A DNA stretch of 64,000 nucleotides, from the NCBI GenBank assembly GCA_949317995.1, contig OX439047.1:3644501-3708500 (forward strand), in the 5' to 3' direction. This stretch comes from Acholoe squamosa (Eukaryota > Annelida > Polychaeta > Phyllodocida > Polynoidae). Shown piece after piece: positions 11,385-24,218 of this stretch; position 1 is the first letter of the stretch, and each line of letters opens with the position of its first letter. Below the pieces are notes generated by a model. It did no database searches. It was given only the letters and a program-made list of their open reading frames with translations, and was not told the origin of the DNA. A program made the position numbers and the translations under genes.

Positions 11385-14357
11385 GCATGAATGCAGCCCT
11401 AGTGAGTTACTAACCAGTGCTACACGCTACATGAATGCACCCCTGGTGAGTTACTAACCAGTGCTACATGCTACATGAATGCAGCCCTGGTGAGTTACTA
11501 ACCAGGGCTACACACTACATGAATGCAGCCCTGGTGAGTTACTAACCAGGGCTACACACTACATGAATGCAGCCCTGGTGAGTTACTAACCAGGGCTACA
11601 CACTACATGAATGCAGCCCTGGTGAGTTACTAACCAGTGCTACACACTACATGAATGCACCCCTGGTGGGTTACCAGTGCTACACACTACATGAATGCAC
11701 CCCTGGTGAGTTACCAGTGCTACACACTACATGAATGCACCCCTGGTAAGTTACTAACCAGTGCTACACGCTACATGAATGCACCCCTGGTGAGTTACTA
11801 ACCAGGGCTACACACTACATGAATGCAGCCCTGGTGAGTTACTAACCAGGGTTACACGCTACATGAATGCACCCCTGGTGAGTTACTAACCAGGGCTACA
11901 CACTTCATGAATGCACCCCTGGTGAGCTACTAACCAGCGTTACACACTACATGAATGCACCCCTGGTGAGTTACTAACCAGGGCTACACACTTCATGAAT
12001 GCACTCCTGGTGAGTTACTAACCAGGGCTACACGCTACATGAATGCACCCCTGGTGAGTTACTAACCATTGCTACACCCTACATGAATGCACCCCTGGTG
12101 AGTTACTAACCAGTGCTACACGCTACATGAATGCACCCCTGGTGAGCTATTAACCAGCGTTACACACTACATGAATGCACCCCTGGTGAGTTACTAACCA
12201 GGGCTACACACTTCATGAATGCACTCCTGGTGAGTTACTAACCAGGGCTACACGCTACATGAATGCAGCCCTGGTGAGTTACTAACCAGTGCTACACGCT
12301 ACATGAATGCAGCCCTGGTGAGTTACCAGGGCTACACGCTACATGAATGCACCCCTGGTGAGTTACCAGTGCTACACGCTACATGAATGCACCCCTGGTG
12401 AGTTACCAGTGCTACACACTACATGAATGCACCCCTGGTGAGTTACTAACCAGTGCTACACGCTACATGAATGCAGCCCTGGTGAGTTACTAACCAGGAC
12501 TACACACTACATGAATGCACCCCTGGTGAGTTACTAACCAGGACTACACACTTCATGAATGCACCCCTGGTGAGTTACTAACCAGGACTACACGCTACAT
12601 GAATGCACCCCTGGTGAGTTACTAACCAGGACTACACACTACATGAATGCAGCCCTGGTGAGTTACTAACCAGGACTACACACTACATGAATGCACCCCT
12701 GGTGAGTTACTAACTAGGGTTACACACTACATGAATGCACCCCTGGTGATTTACCAGTGCTACACGCTACATGAATGCACCCCTGGTGAGTTACTAACCA
12801 GGGTTACACACTACATGAATGCAGCCCTGGTGAGTTACTAACCAGGACTACACACTACATGAATGCACCCCTGGTGAGTTACCAGGGCTACACACTACAT
12901 GAATGCACCCCTGGTGAGTTACTAACCAGGGCTACACACTACATGAATGCAGCCCTGGTGAGTTACTAACCAGGGCTACACACTGCATGAATGCAGCCCT
13001 GGTGAGTTACTAACCAGGGTCACACGCTACATGAATGCACCCCTGGTGAGTTACTAACCAGTGCTACACGCTACATGAATGCACCCCTGGTGAGTTACCA
13101 GTGCTACACACTACATGAATGCACCCCTGGTGAGTTACTAATCAGGACTACACACTACATGAATGCACCCCTGGTGAGTTACTAACCAGGGTTACACGCT
13201 ACATGAATGCACCCCTGCTGAGTTACTAACCAGGGTTACACGCTACATGAATGCACCCCTGGTGAGTTACTAACCAGGACTACACGCTACATGAATGCAG
13301 CCCTGGTGAGTTACTAACCAGGGCTACACGCTACATGAATGCACCCCTGGTGAGTTACCAGGGCTACACGCTACATGAATGCACCCCTGGTGAGTTACTA
13401 ATCAGGACTACACACTACATGAATGCACCCCTGGTGAGTTACTAACCAGGGCTACACACTACATGAATGCAGCCCTGGTGAGTTACTAACCAGGGCTACA
13501 CACTACATGAATGCACCCCTGGTGAGTTACTAACCATTGCTACACGGTACATGAATGCACCCCTGGTGAGTTACTAACCAGGAGTACACACTACATGAAT
13601 GCACCCCTGGTGAGTTACTAACCAGGGTTACACGCTACATGAATGCACCCCTGGTGAGTTACTAACCAGGACTACACGCTACATGAATGCACCCCTGGTG
13701 AGTTACTAACCAGGGTTACACGCTACATGAATGCACCCCTGGTGAGTTACCAGGGCTACACGCTACATGAATGCACCCCTGGTGAGTTACCAGGGCTACA
13801 CGCTACATGAATGCACCCCTGGTGAGTTACTAACCAGGGTTACACACTACATGAATGCACCCCTGGTGAGTTACTAACCAGGGTTACACGCTACATGAAT
13901 GCACCCCTGGTGAGTTACTAACCAGGGTTACACGCTACATGAATGCACCCCTGGTGAGTTACCAGGGCTACACGCTACATGAATGCACCCCTGGTGAGTT
14001 ACCAGGGCTACACGCTACATGAATGCACCCCTGGTGAGTTACCAGGGCTACACGCTACATGAATGCACCCCTGGTGAGTTACTAACCAGGGTTACACGCT
14101 ACATGAATGCACCCCTGGTGAGTTACTAACCAGGGTTACACGCTACATGAATGCACCCCTGGTGAGTTACTAACCAGGGTTACACGCTACATGAATGCAC
14201 CCCTGGTGAGTTACCAGGGCTACACGCTACATGAATGCACCCCTGGTGAGTTACCAGGGCTACACGCTACATGAATGCACCCCTGGTGAGTTACTAACCA
14301 GGGTTACACACTACATGAATGCAGCCCTGGTGAGTTACTAACCAGGACTACACGCTA
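11385..14357. repeat. Minisatellite B, about 69 tandem copies of a 44/38-bp unit
   Basis: The unit reads CTACATGAATGCACCCCTGG then TGAGTTACTAACCAGGGCTA. Many copies lack the six bases TAACCA (unit of 38 bp). A/C variation at GCAGCCC/GCACCCC and G/T variation at AGGGC/AGTGC are common. It is embedded in a palindromic repeat copy: the left flank is AGGAGTGCATCACGCCC and the right flank GGCCCTTAAAGGGTCAAG. Confidence 0.95.
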
Positions 14358-14600
14358 GAGGCCCTTAAAGGGTCAAGCACAGGAGTCTCAAACTAGCGCA
14401 GGTTATTCTCGATAGGAACCTCATGAAATACAAAATAATTCCTAAAGGGTGCTTAAGTTCACTCTTTACGAGCCGCCTATTGTTGTCATGATGCACCAAT
14501 GAAGTGCTGCTGTATCATGACTTGCCAGCACTTCATTACTGCATCATGCCGGTGTCCAGGGTCGGCATGATGCATGATGCATTGAGAAATAAATGGTGTT
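14350..14600. repeat. Palindromic dispersed repeat copy
   Basis: Contains GGCCCTTAAAGGGTCAAG, CACCAATGAAGTGCTGC, CCAGCACTTCATTACTGCAT and GGTCGGCATGATGC. It forms the right flank of minisatellite B. Confidence 0.6.
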
Positions 14601-15714
14601 TCAATGGAAAATCACATTGCTCGACAGAAACTTTAATGTATCTAACAAATTGATAACCCTAAGATCTTAGCAATTGATGATAGAGCAACAGTGACAGGAT
14701 TACACCAATGTGCCGTGTTCCCATGTATTAGACACACCTAGAATTTGATAAAAAAAAATTAAAATTTAACTTAACTTCTGTTCTTACTTATGATTTTATA
14801 AAAGAAATCAAAAAGGCATGTGCAGCTAGGATCCCCCCGCACCCCCGGGCCCACACCCCAATGGACTGTAGAGGTTGGTGGATGGACTATGATATATCAA
14901 ATGAAGAGATGCCCACCTTCCCGATCAGGGGAGAGCTAAATCCTTGTGGGGTGTTACGGTGTTTATATTTAGAGTTTATTAAAATTACAATGATTACAAT
15001 TCATAGTATATAGGAGGACTATAAATTTTAAAACAACCCATGATACCGCCACCTCAGGTTCTTTGTCTCTGTGATTTCTTTCATAAAATGTGTTTATGCA
15101 TTAGCAAGCTCAGCATTATCTAGGACAGGTAAACCTCATAGCAATATAGCAAACACCAAACAGACGCCATAACAGTTATATGTACAATGTATTGAATCAT
15201 ACCTTCACGGCATGTGATTGGACAAGCCCAGGACAAACAAACCAGGCTGTTATATAAGCCTACAGCTGATTGGCTCACCTGTAGCTAAACCTGTGCTTGG
15301 AGTGTGTAACTGTTCCAGCTGCCAGCCTTAAGACTTTATAACATGTGCTGTAAGAGTACAGGTTACTGTATTATAATGTGTATGTGTAGGCTGTAGTGGC
15401 ATTAGTGTGTAGTAGTGAGGAGGAGAGAGCCTGGTTATATGCTACAATACAAGTCACATAATACCACTAGATACACCAGGAGTAAACACAGCACCTACCT
15501 TACTAAGGTAATACATGTATTTAATTGTGCCTTTGCATAATCAGCCCCACTTATTACATGACCGCATCATTTGATAACGTTATGTCCTTGGTAGTAGGCC
15601 TATTACATGTTTGTCCATGGAGGTATAGGGGATATATGTCTACAGACATATATATTTTATTGGTTTGTTATATGGCCTTAATTGCTTTATAGTGATAATT
15701 TGTTTTCTTGCTCC
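14601..15714. other. Intergenic, no gene recognised
   Basis: AT-rich with short C-rich runs. No open frame, splice pattern or named repeat could be supported here. Confidence 0.5.
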
Positions 15715-15905
15715 TAGTGCATCATGCCCATCTATCACCATGATGCAGCGATACCATGATGCATTGACTCTTTAGGGGTTGTTGATGCAGTAATGAATCT
15801 GCCTATTGGTCGTCATGATGCACCAATGAAGTGTTGATGCGTCTGCTCTCCAGCACTCCATTGGAGCATCATGCTGACCCTCGGGATGTGTATCAACCCT
15901 GTGTG
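15715..15905. repeat. Palindromic dispersed repeat copy
   Basis: Contains GTCGTCATGATGCACCAATG, AAGTG and CCAGCACTCCATTGGAGC, then GGGATGTGTATCAACCCTG. This last motif matches the site into which the intact Gypsy element inserted at 27764/40624. Confidence 0.65.
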
Positions 15906-16450
15906 GTTAATGCATTCATGCATCATGAAGCCTAATGACCATGATGCATTAATGCATCATGAAGCCTAATGACCATGATGCATTAGTGCATTCATGCATC
16001 ATGGAGCCTAACGACCATGATGCATTAATGCATTCATGCATCATGAAGCCTAACGACCATGATGCATTAATGCGTTCATGCATCATGAAGTCTAACGACC
16101 ATGATGCATTAATGCGTTCATGCATCATGAAGTCTAACGACCATGATGCATTAATGCATTCATGCATCATGAAGCCTAACGACCATGATGCATTAATGCA
16201 TTCATGCATCATGAAGCCTAACGACCATGATGCATTAATGCGTTCATGCATCATGAAGCCTAACGACCATGTTGCATTAATGCGTTCATGCATCATGAAG
16301 CCTAACGACCATGATGCATTAATGCATTCATGCATCATGAAGCCTAACGACCATGATGCATTAATGCGTTCATGCATCATGAAGTCTAATGACCATGATG
16401 CATTAATGCATTCATGCATCATGAAGCCTAATGACCATGATGCATTAGTA
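15905..16450. repeat. Minisatellite C, about 12 copies of a 42-bp unit
   Basis: The unit is TCATGCATCATGAAGCCTAA followed by CGACCATGATGCATTAATGC and GT/AT. Because 42 is a multiple of 3 and the unit lacks stops in several frames, long open frames appear on both strands (171 and 157 codons); these are by-products of the repeat. The unit is itself near-palindromic and matches the core of the dispersed palindromic family. Confidence 0.95.
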
Positions 16451-16860
16451 CAAAAGGGCCCCGTACAGGGTTAACGCACTCTGTTGCTATTATTAACCCT
16501 AATATATCATAATAATATTATGTTCCTTGTAAACTGAAGTTCAGGGACATGTATAACATGACTTATAACGTACATGGCAGGTATACTGGGCCCACATGGC
16601 GTCTGGGGGTCAAAGGGGACATGGGGGTGGGGGGGGTCAGCTACGGTATACATGCTACACTCCAATACACAGAATAAATACCGTATATCCTGCATTATAG
16701 CCTCACCCTGAAATATCAGTACGTCCCTTTTATACAAGCTCAAACAAAGGGGGGAGGGGATATGGCAAAGTACAGCTGGGTTTGGGGGATTTTAAAACAA
16801 GATGTCTAGATCATTCACTGAGTTAGGCTTAACTATAAGGCATGGTGCGCTCCTCCTGTA
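16451..16860. other. Intergenic, no gene recognised
   Basis: Nothing beyond a G-rich run near 16620-16645 and short simple stretches. Confidence 0.5.
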
Positions 16861-17400
16861 TCAAAAACTCCTTGATTAACCCTCTACGTGCCTTCCATGC
16901 AGGTAGTCGGCACACATGCATTTATGATGCATTGGAGCATCGTGCCGACACTAAGGGAGTCTATCAACCAAGTTGTGTTGGTATGATGTATCAATGTGTC
17001 ATTGGCCCTTAAAACGTTAACTTCAGTGCCCCCTGCCATGTCAATTATGTCTCTGCTGTTTCATTGTTCTACATTCCCCACATCTATGAAATTAACAGAT
17101 GTCTATAGGTTAAATTAGTATTAGTCAGCTATAAGCTGAGTAGGATAAAAGAGTTATAAGTCTGGTACAGTTAGAGGCTCCCTCCTCCCATGCTCTAAGC
17201 CCTCCTGAGCCTGTCCATTCTATAATAAGGCGTTAAGGACTGTATAGTCTATCAATGCATAATGCTTGAGGAACTTGTCAAGGCGGCATTCAGGTACCAT
17301 GCCGATCCTATGGGGCTGACATGATGCAGCACTTCATTGGAGCATCAATACGACCAATGGGTATGATGCACTCTTGCATCAGTTCCTCCTAAAGGGTTAA
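16861..17400. repeat. Two palindromic repeat copies (about 16870-17015 and 17245-17400)
   Basis: The first contains GATGCATTGGAGCATCGTGC and ends GGCCCTTAAAACGTTAAC. The second contains CAGCACTTCATTGGAGCATC, GACCAATGGGTATGATGCAC and ends CTAAAGGGTTAAG. The sequence between them has no recognised feature. Confidence 0.55.
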
Positions 17401-18070
17401 GTTAAGTGGTCCTGCCATAGTCAATGTGTTCCCTACGGGTCTATTGTTCTAGAGTTTCTTCATCTTAGTCTAAGGGGCTAGGTCGCCTGAGGGTGGATGG
17501 GAGGGGAGGAGGAGTGGGGTCTTTTAACTCCAGTCCAATTGTATAAAGGGAATTAAGACTCAGTTGAAAGGCATGCAGGAGCATTGACCGCCATGAGGTT
17601 CTATTATTAAGCTAAGACTGTGCGTCCTTAATCGGTCCATTGTAATGTTATTCATATTTATCTGAGCCTGGGGAGGATTATGTGGGTTTCCTTAACCCTA
17701 GAGACCGCCTAATATATCATTTATATACATCAATGCATCAAGCCCCTTATTGGATATTATACAGATTATAACAGCATATAAATTTCAGGGGCGGATACGT
17801 CCAGACCCCCCCCCCCTTTTGTTCCACCAAAAAGTCCTCTGGGACCTCCAAATATCATAGCCGATGACATAGGCCTGGGCATGCCACTGCATCAATTTGG
17901 GTGCAATTGGTTTATTGTGACATCATAGGAGACAACCAAGAAGCTCCCTGCTCGCCCTTATTAGAGCAAATATGATAATAAGTATGCCTCCACATTTTAA
18001 TTGAATGTAAAATCTACCTAAAGAGGGCATCATGAAATCAGGGTGGTCTTTCCCTTTCAGAATTCCTTGA
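17401..18070. other. Intergenic, no gene recognised
   Basis: A poly-C run near 17806-17816 and AT-rich sequence. No supported gene. Confidence 0.5.
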
Positions 18071-18082
18071 TGTAAATCATTG

Positions 18083-19422
18083 CATGAATGCATCAGGATG
18101 ATCAATGTGTATGATAGATTAATGATGATCAATGTGTATCATACATTAATGATGTTCAATGTGTATCATACATTAATTATGTTCAATGTGTATCATATAT
18201 TAATGATGATCAATGTGTATCATACATTAATGATGTTCAATGTGTATCATACATTAATGATGTTCAATGTGTATCATACATTAATGATGTTCAATGTGTA
18301 CGATACATTAATGATGATCAATGTGTATCATACATTAATGATGATCAATGTGTATGACACATTAATGATGATCAATGTGTATCATACATTAATGATGATC
18401 AATGTGTATCATACATTAATGATGATCAATGTGTATCACACATTAATGATGATCAATGTGTATCACACATTAATGATGATCAATGTGTATCATACATTAA
18501 TGATGATCAATGTGTATGATAGATTAATGATGATCAATGTGTATCATACATTAATGATGATCAATGTGTATGATAGATTAATGATGATCAATGTGTACGA
18601 TACATTAATGATGTTCAATGTGTATCATACATTAATGATGATCAATGTGTATGACACATTAATGATGATCAATGTGTATCATACATTAATGATGTTCAAT
18701 GTGTATGACACATTAATGATGTTCAATGTGTATCATACATTAATGATGATCAATGTGTATGACACATTAATGATGTTCAATGTGTATCATACATTAATGA
18801 TGTTCAATGTGTACGATACATTAATGATGATCAATGTGTATCATACATTAATGATGTTCAATGTGTACGATACATTAATGATGATCAATGTGTATCATAC
18901 ATTAATGATGTTCAATGTGTACGATACATTAATGATGTTCAATGTGTATCATACATTATTGATGATCAATGTGTATGACACATTAATGATGTTCAATGTG
19001 TATGACACATTAATGATGTTCAATGTGTATCATACATTAATGATGATCAATGTGTATGACACATTAATGATGATCAATGTGTATCATACATTAATGATGA
19101 TCAATGTGTATCATACATTAATGATGATCAATGTATATGACACATTAGTGATGATCAATGTGTATCATACATTAATGATGATCAATGTGTATCATACATT
19201 AATGATGATCAATGTGTATCATACATTAGTGATGATCAATGTGTATCATACATTAATGATGATCAATGTGTATCATACATTAGTGATGATCAATGTGTAT
19301 CATACATTAATGATGATCAATGTGTATCATACATTAATGATGATCAATGTGTATCATACATTAATGATGATCAATGTGTATCATACATTAATGATGATCA
19401 ATGTGTATCATACCTTAATGCA
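18083..19422. repeat. Minisatellite D, about 49 copies of a 27-bp unit
   Basis: The unit is GATGATCAATGTGTATCATA followed by CATTAAT, with A/T variation (GATGATC/GATGTTC) and C/G variation (TATCATAC/TATGACAC). A unit of nine codons without stops produces a 503-codon frame (18080-19591) with repeated MMINVYHTL; I regard this as an artefact. The flanks (CATGAATGCATCAGGATG and TTAATGCATCATCAGCCTTT) show it grew inside a palindromic repeat copy. Confidence 0.95.
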
Positions 19423-19555
19423 TCATCAGCCTTTAATGTGTAAAAGTTATAGGCAAAGGTTCATAGAAATTTGTCACATTTTTCTTCATGTTGCCTTTCA
19501 CATTCAGAAAATGTCAACTGTGGAGAATGGCTTTCCCTATGTATACTTAACTATA

Positions 19556-19665
19556 CCCAATCAGCAATGGGCCATGCTTGTCCATGCTTGACCCAATATA
19601 AGCCGATATTGGCCCAATATAAGCCGACATTGGCCCAATGCATACTTGCTACCTGGGTAGAGTCT
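19556..19665 (-). repeat. TTGGGCCAAT-type short dispersed repeat (inverted partner of 7452-7556)
   Basis: Starts CCCAATCAGCAATGGGCCAT and ends CTTGCTACCTGGGTA, the reverse complement of the copy at 7452. It has one extra copy of the internal module CCAATATAAGCCGATATTGG. Confidence 0.65.
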
Positions 19666-19835
19666 ATTGTTCTCAACATCCAGTAAAAGTACATTCTTGT
19701 CATTGCTCTTGTATTCACAATAATCAAACACATTCTTAACACATCCTCTTCATTGTTGTCATTACAGCAGACAGCCTCCTAAGCGGCATTCCTGTAGAGG
19801 CGGGAGACGCTGGTGTGGTGGTGGTGGTGTGCAGG

Positions 19836-20252
19836 ATGCGGCTTAGTACCTCCGTTCTACTGGTGGGGGCGCTGCTGGTGGTACCGCTGTCTGTCTACCT
19901 GTCTATAGACCCCCCACAGGGATGTACACAGCCATGGTCACTCAAGGCTGTACTCATACCGTTCAAACTCTTTGGACTCACCGTGAGTATAAAGAATTAG
20001 TCTACAAGGACATTTCAAAATAAAAGTTCATGCAATTGACCCGGCATTGTAGGATAGCGTATGTTCAATGTCCAAGAGAGAAAGAGACAGATAGAGAGAC
20101 AGACAGAGTCAGAAAGAGTGACAGACAGACAGATTCAGAGATAGAGAGTGATAGACAGATAGACAGACAGAGTGATAGACAGACAGAGAGAGTGATAGAC
20201 ATACAGACAGAGTGAGAGAGAGTGACAGACAACTAGACAGACAGGCAGATTC

Positions 20253-20300
<48 letters not shown>

Positions 20301-20325
20301 GGTGATAGAGAGAGTGATAGAAAGA

Positions 20326-20361
<36 letters not shown>

Positions 20362-23300
20362 AAGGCAGACAGATAGAATGAGAGACAGAGACAGATAGAC
20401 AGACATATAGACACATATATTTTCATGGCAGTGTTGATCAATATCTTACCGGTGATAGCGATATCAACATCAGCAGAAATGTAACATATCAGTTATATGT
20501 AGGAAGGCTGTCACAAATATACTGATTTGAAATTGAATTTATTCGACGTAATAAAAAAAAAAAACCTCTGTATTTCAGTGTGATTGGTTCTTGGAGCCGT
20601 TGTTCGGGTCGTTGGTGCACATCAACCTGGGACGTGCCTTAATGGAGATTACTTACACACTGCGGGGGCTGCCTGTTAACAATCCAGAAATGGAGGTATG
20701 TCCCAATATCAGTCACTACTTAGGCCAAATGAAAAAAAAGGTTTGTTTCCAGTAACCTGACCGACCCTAGCAAAACAGGGGCCAAAAATACTTCTTTTTT
20801 TCTATTTTGAAGAATTTTGTCTCATTTTTTCATATTCTGGAGAAATTTTTCATTACTTTTTGAGCATTTTTTTCTGTATCCTCTTCGTATTCTTCCCCCC
20901 TCTCACAGTTGTCATTTTCCCATCAATATTTTACAATGAACCCAAGAATTTTATAGATCCATTGATATGTGCCCTAACATTTTCTCTATAAATGTAAAAA
21001 AGAAATTTTAAAAATAAATCCGACCTACTGACCCTACCTTTTCAAGTCATGTTACTGGAAACACACCTTTATTTATTTTGGCTTTAGCCATATGAAAAAC
21101 CTCCTAACCAATTGCAAACTAACATTGCAAAAAGTACTATCAGCTATGTACACATTTAAATAATCTGCCAATTCCCCAGAAAGCCATTTAACTGAATATA
21201 TTCAACAATTACAAACATCAAGTAGGGACGTCTTTATAATTTCATATATTTAGGGGTCCGCCTTTTTAAGTACAGAGGGGTACCAAGCTAGCAGCCAAAG
21301 GAGTACCATCATGTTCTGACTCCCATAATCTGCCTATTTCACAGGTGACCAAGGTTACACTAGGTGGAGTACCCGCTACAATGTACAGACTGAAGCGGTT
21401 ACCGGCCCGTAACCTGCCAGCCTACATCTACATACATGGTGGGGGCTGGGCTTTTGGAACCGTTGGTAAGTTTCTAAAAATAATTTTAGGGTGTCCATGA
21501 TAACAGGATTCATTTTTTTTATTGCACAATAAGCACTGCTTTCTAAACTAGACACCATGGAGCCATAAAATATAGATGATCCCAAGAAGTCTTGAATGCC
21601 CATCTAAAACCTCTTAATACCTACATAGAAAGTGAATTCCTCTATGTTTGTTTGTAGTTGGGTTTGACCGGCAGTCACAGACAATCGCAGCTGAAGTTGG
21701 AGTGGTAGTTGTCACTATTGAGTAAGTACAACTCTATACACAATGTTTAACTTGTTTCATTACTGGGAAATAATACATTAAGGTTCATCAAGACCAAACA
21801 AAATATGATATCAACAAACAACGCAAACTGTTTACAAGAGTAGAATACTTAAAATATGGGCCAGTTTAACTAAATCACTGTGTTCCTTCAAAAACTCTTA
21901 CGGATTTACTGTATGTCTAATCAATCGGCTCTAACTAGTGAGTGAGTGAGTAATAGAGGTTTAACGCCATTTCGACAGCTAAGGTCATATTCATGGCGAG
22001 AACTACATTACACAATTTCACAGAGGAATGTGTCAGTGCCTGCGCATATGTGCACCACACACATCCTGAGGGGATAGGAAAGAGTAGAAATAGACCCTTT
22101 TAAGTGGGCTAGGGAGGCCCTGCTCTAACTAGTCAGCATGGTGCAATGATATAAACCCTGTGCATTTGTGCATCAGGATGACTAATGGGCATGATACACT
22201 ATAAGCCATTCAAAGGATAACCCGTCATCATTATGTCGATTATTGCAGATACCGGCGAGCTCCAGAACACCCATTCCCGACTCCATTTAACGACTGTGAA
22301 ACTGCTATAACCTACTTCCTCCAACATGCAGAGGATTACGGGGTGGACCCGAACAGGATCGCTGTGTCTGGTATTTAGAGTTTACTTTTCAAATTTGAAA
22401 CAAAACATTGTTCCCAATGTGGAAACCCAAAGTGAATGGCGGGAAGGTGTTACCTGACGGAAGTAGTTCACACATGAGCATTGTTTACTAAAGCACGCGG
22501 TGGCATCCCCATGGAGTTTTTTACATCAGTGTTTCACAAATTTTAACTATTTTGGAATGATTTTTATTTCAGTCATTGCACTGTGAATGTGGTGTAGCTT
22601 GTTCCCTTTACAGTCCAGACACCTTATTTCAATTACCATTCATATCATTCTAGTTTTCGTCAACAGCTACAGCAGCTTGCCCTTTTCTCTTTGGGAGCAA
22701 TTCATTCAGAGAGATGATATGCTATGTAATAAAACAGCTTAATCACAGGAGTCAGATCAGACCTCTTGATGAGTTTTGCCTCTATATTATCATCATTTTG
22801 TGACATTCTCTGTATACACATGTACATGACAAAGTATGATACATTACAGGTGACAGTGCGGGTGGAAACCTGGCACTCGCCGTCAGTATCAGCCTCAGGA
22901 ACAAACAGATCACTCCCCGAATATCCCTCCAGGTAAGTTACCAAGGCAACATGAAGCAAAAGTTATAATATTTTTTTCATATTTTCTTCTATATATTAGC
23001 CTCATATTTCATCTAAGGATCAAGAGAAAAAAAAAAGTGCCCCTTTAAAATGAAAAAAGAAATCACACTGAAAACACGCTGCTATTGGAAAGTCGTCATA
23101 TATGACAAGTTTTGGGTCGTCAGAGGGTCGTCACACCCATATGACAACCTATAGTCGTCATACTGACCACCTTTGCTTTACGACTAGTCTGTGTGTATGC
23201 CATAAGAGGTCCCCACTATCCATTCCTGTAATATATATGATGTGCCCTGGGTTAGATATAGGCTCATATCTATACACTGTACTTACTGTATCGTTACTAT

Positions 23301-24218
23301 AAAAAGGGAAGTATACAGATTGTATAATAATGATTTACCTGTAAAGGGATAACAATGTTTAAATGGAAATATAGAAGAGCAATTGAATCATTCCACTAAT
23401 GACACCTCTCTTATAGATAGCGCTGGGGTATAAGTCATTATCTATTGACAGTGTCTAGGACATTGTAAATGGGTGTACTCACACAGCACTACATAAAGTA
23501 GAACTGATTCCATGATGCTGGGTTGAGAATACCCCCGATAATCACTGATTGGTGGATAAGGGGATAAGATGTACTTTACAAAAGGAAAAATAAAATTAGG
23601 CCTAATGGTAAATGAACATGTAACTGAAGATTTACTCATCCCGTCTTCCCACCCCAGGTGCTGATTTACCCGGTGCTACAGGCCATAGACTTCAACACAC
23701 CGTCCTACCACCAACATGAGCACCACGCGGTGGTACGGAAACACATCATGGTGACCTGCTGGTTACTGTACCTGTTTGGCCACACACGGTACAGCGACGC
23801 CTTCACCACCAACCTACACACCTCTCCACATATGAAGAACCTGCTGTATACCAAATACATGAAGCTCAATGACCTACCTCAAAGTCACATACTCCCTGAT
23901 TATAAACGGACACAGGTGAACACTGGGAACGAGTCGTTGTGGAACGAAATCAAGGACATAGTGGCAAATCCCCTATTATCACCTATGTTGGAGAATAACT
24001 TGCAGGATTTACCAAAGACTTATTTCCTCTCGGTGGACTCAGATATTCTGAGAGATGAAGGGTTTTGGTTTGTGAAGAGATTGAAGGATGCGGGAGTTCC
24101 GGTAGATCATAGACACTATATGAGCAGCTTCCATGGTGGCTTGCTGTTTGCGGATAAGTTTGACGATTCTAAAGTCATGTTAGACGATATGATATCCTTC
24201 ATTAAGAGTAATCTATGA
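19836..24218 (+). CDS. AADAC: Arylacetamide deacetylase-like esterase (spliced, seven coding exons)
   Basis: Exons read from splice sites: 19836-19982, 20579-20695, 21345-21465, 21658-21721, 22249-22370, 22850-22932 and 23658-24218. All introns are GT..AG and phases agree, giving 404 residues, the usual length of the AADAC family (about 400). Residues 4-26 form a hydrophobic signal-anchor, as in microsomal type II AADAC proteins. HGGGW (from residue 119) is the oxyanion-hole motif of the hormone-sensitive-lipase family; YRRAPEHPFP follows; GDSAGG carries Ser193; DILRDEG (Asp347) and HGG (His377) complete the triad. Known members hydrolyse ester and amide bonds of lipids and xenobiotics at the ER membrane; the substrate here is unknown. 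The first ATG downstream of a stretch of GTG repeats was chosen as start. It looks intact and is the only clear host protein-coding gene in the window. Introns carry a simple repeat, a MITE and a GTGAG-type repeat. Confidence 0.9.
20085..20411. repeat. GACA/GA-rich simple repeat in intron 1 of the AADAC-like gene
   Basis: Imperfect runs of GACAGA, GAGA and AGACAGAC. Low-complexity frames (Ser/Leu/Cys-rich) on the minus strand derive from it. Confidence 0.9.
20721..21087. mobile_element. MITE-like element with long terminal inverted repeats in intron 2
   Basis: The left end is TAGGCCAAATGAAAA then AAGGTTTGTTTCCAGTAACC. The reverse complement of the right end is TAAAGCCAAAATAAAT then AAGGTGTGTTTCCAGTAACA, and both continue into a GACCGACCCTA / GGTAGGGTCAG stretch. 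No coding capacity. A partial relative is at 53636-53765. Confidence 0.65.
21938..22130. repeat. GTGAGTGAGTGAG-headed dispersed repeat in intron 4
   Basis: Starts GTGAGTGAGTGAGTAATAGA, then GGTTTAACGCCATTTCGACA. This head and layout resemble short repeats common in mollusc genomes (from memory, not checked). Confidence 0.5.

Noticed and set aside
7891..14357. Regularly spaced repeats resembling a CRISPR array
   Set aside because: Units are directly tandem with no unique spacers, in a eukaryotic context and with no cas genes.
15949..16474. Long open frames on both strands (157 and 171 codons)
   Set aside because: A 42-bp near-palindromic tandem unit is open in both directions by composition.
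18080..19591. 503-codon open frame of repeated MMINVYHTL
   Set aside because: It is the translation of a 27-bp minisatellite whose unit is nine stop-free codons; variation follows DNA-level changes and there is no sign of a gene.
20109..20441. Ser/Leu/Cys-rich minus-strand frames in intron 1
   Set aside because: Translation of a GACA/GA simple repeat.
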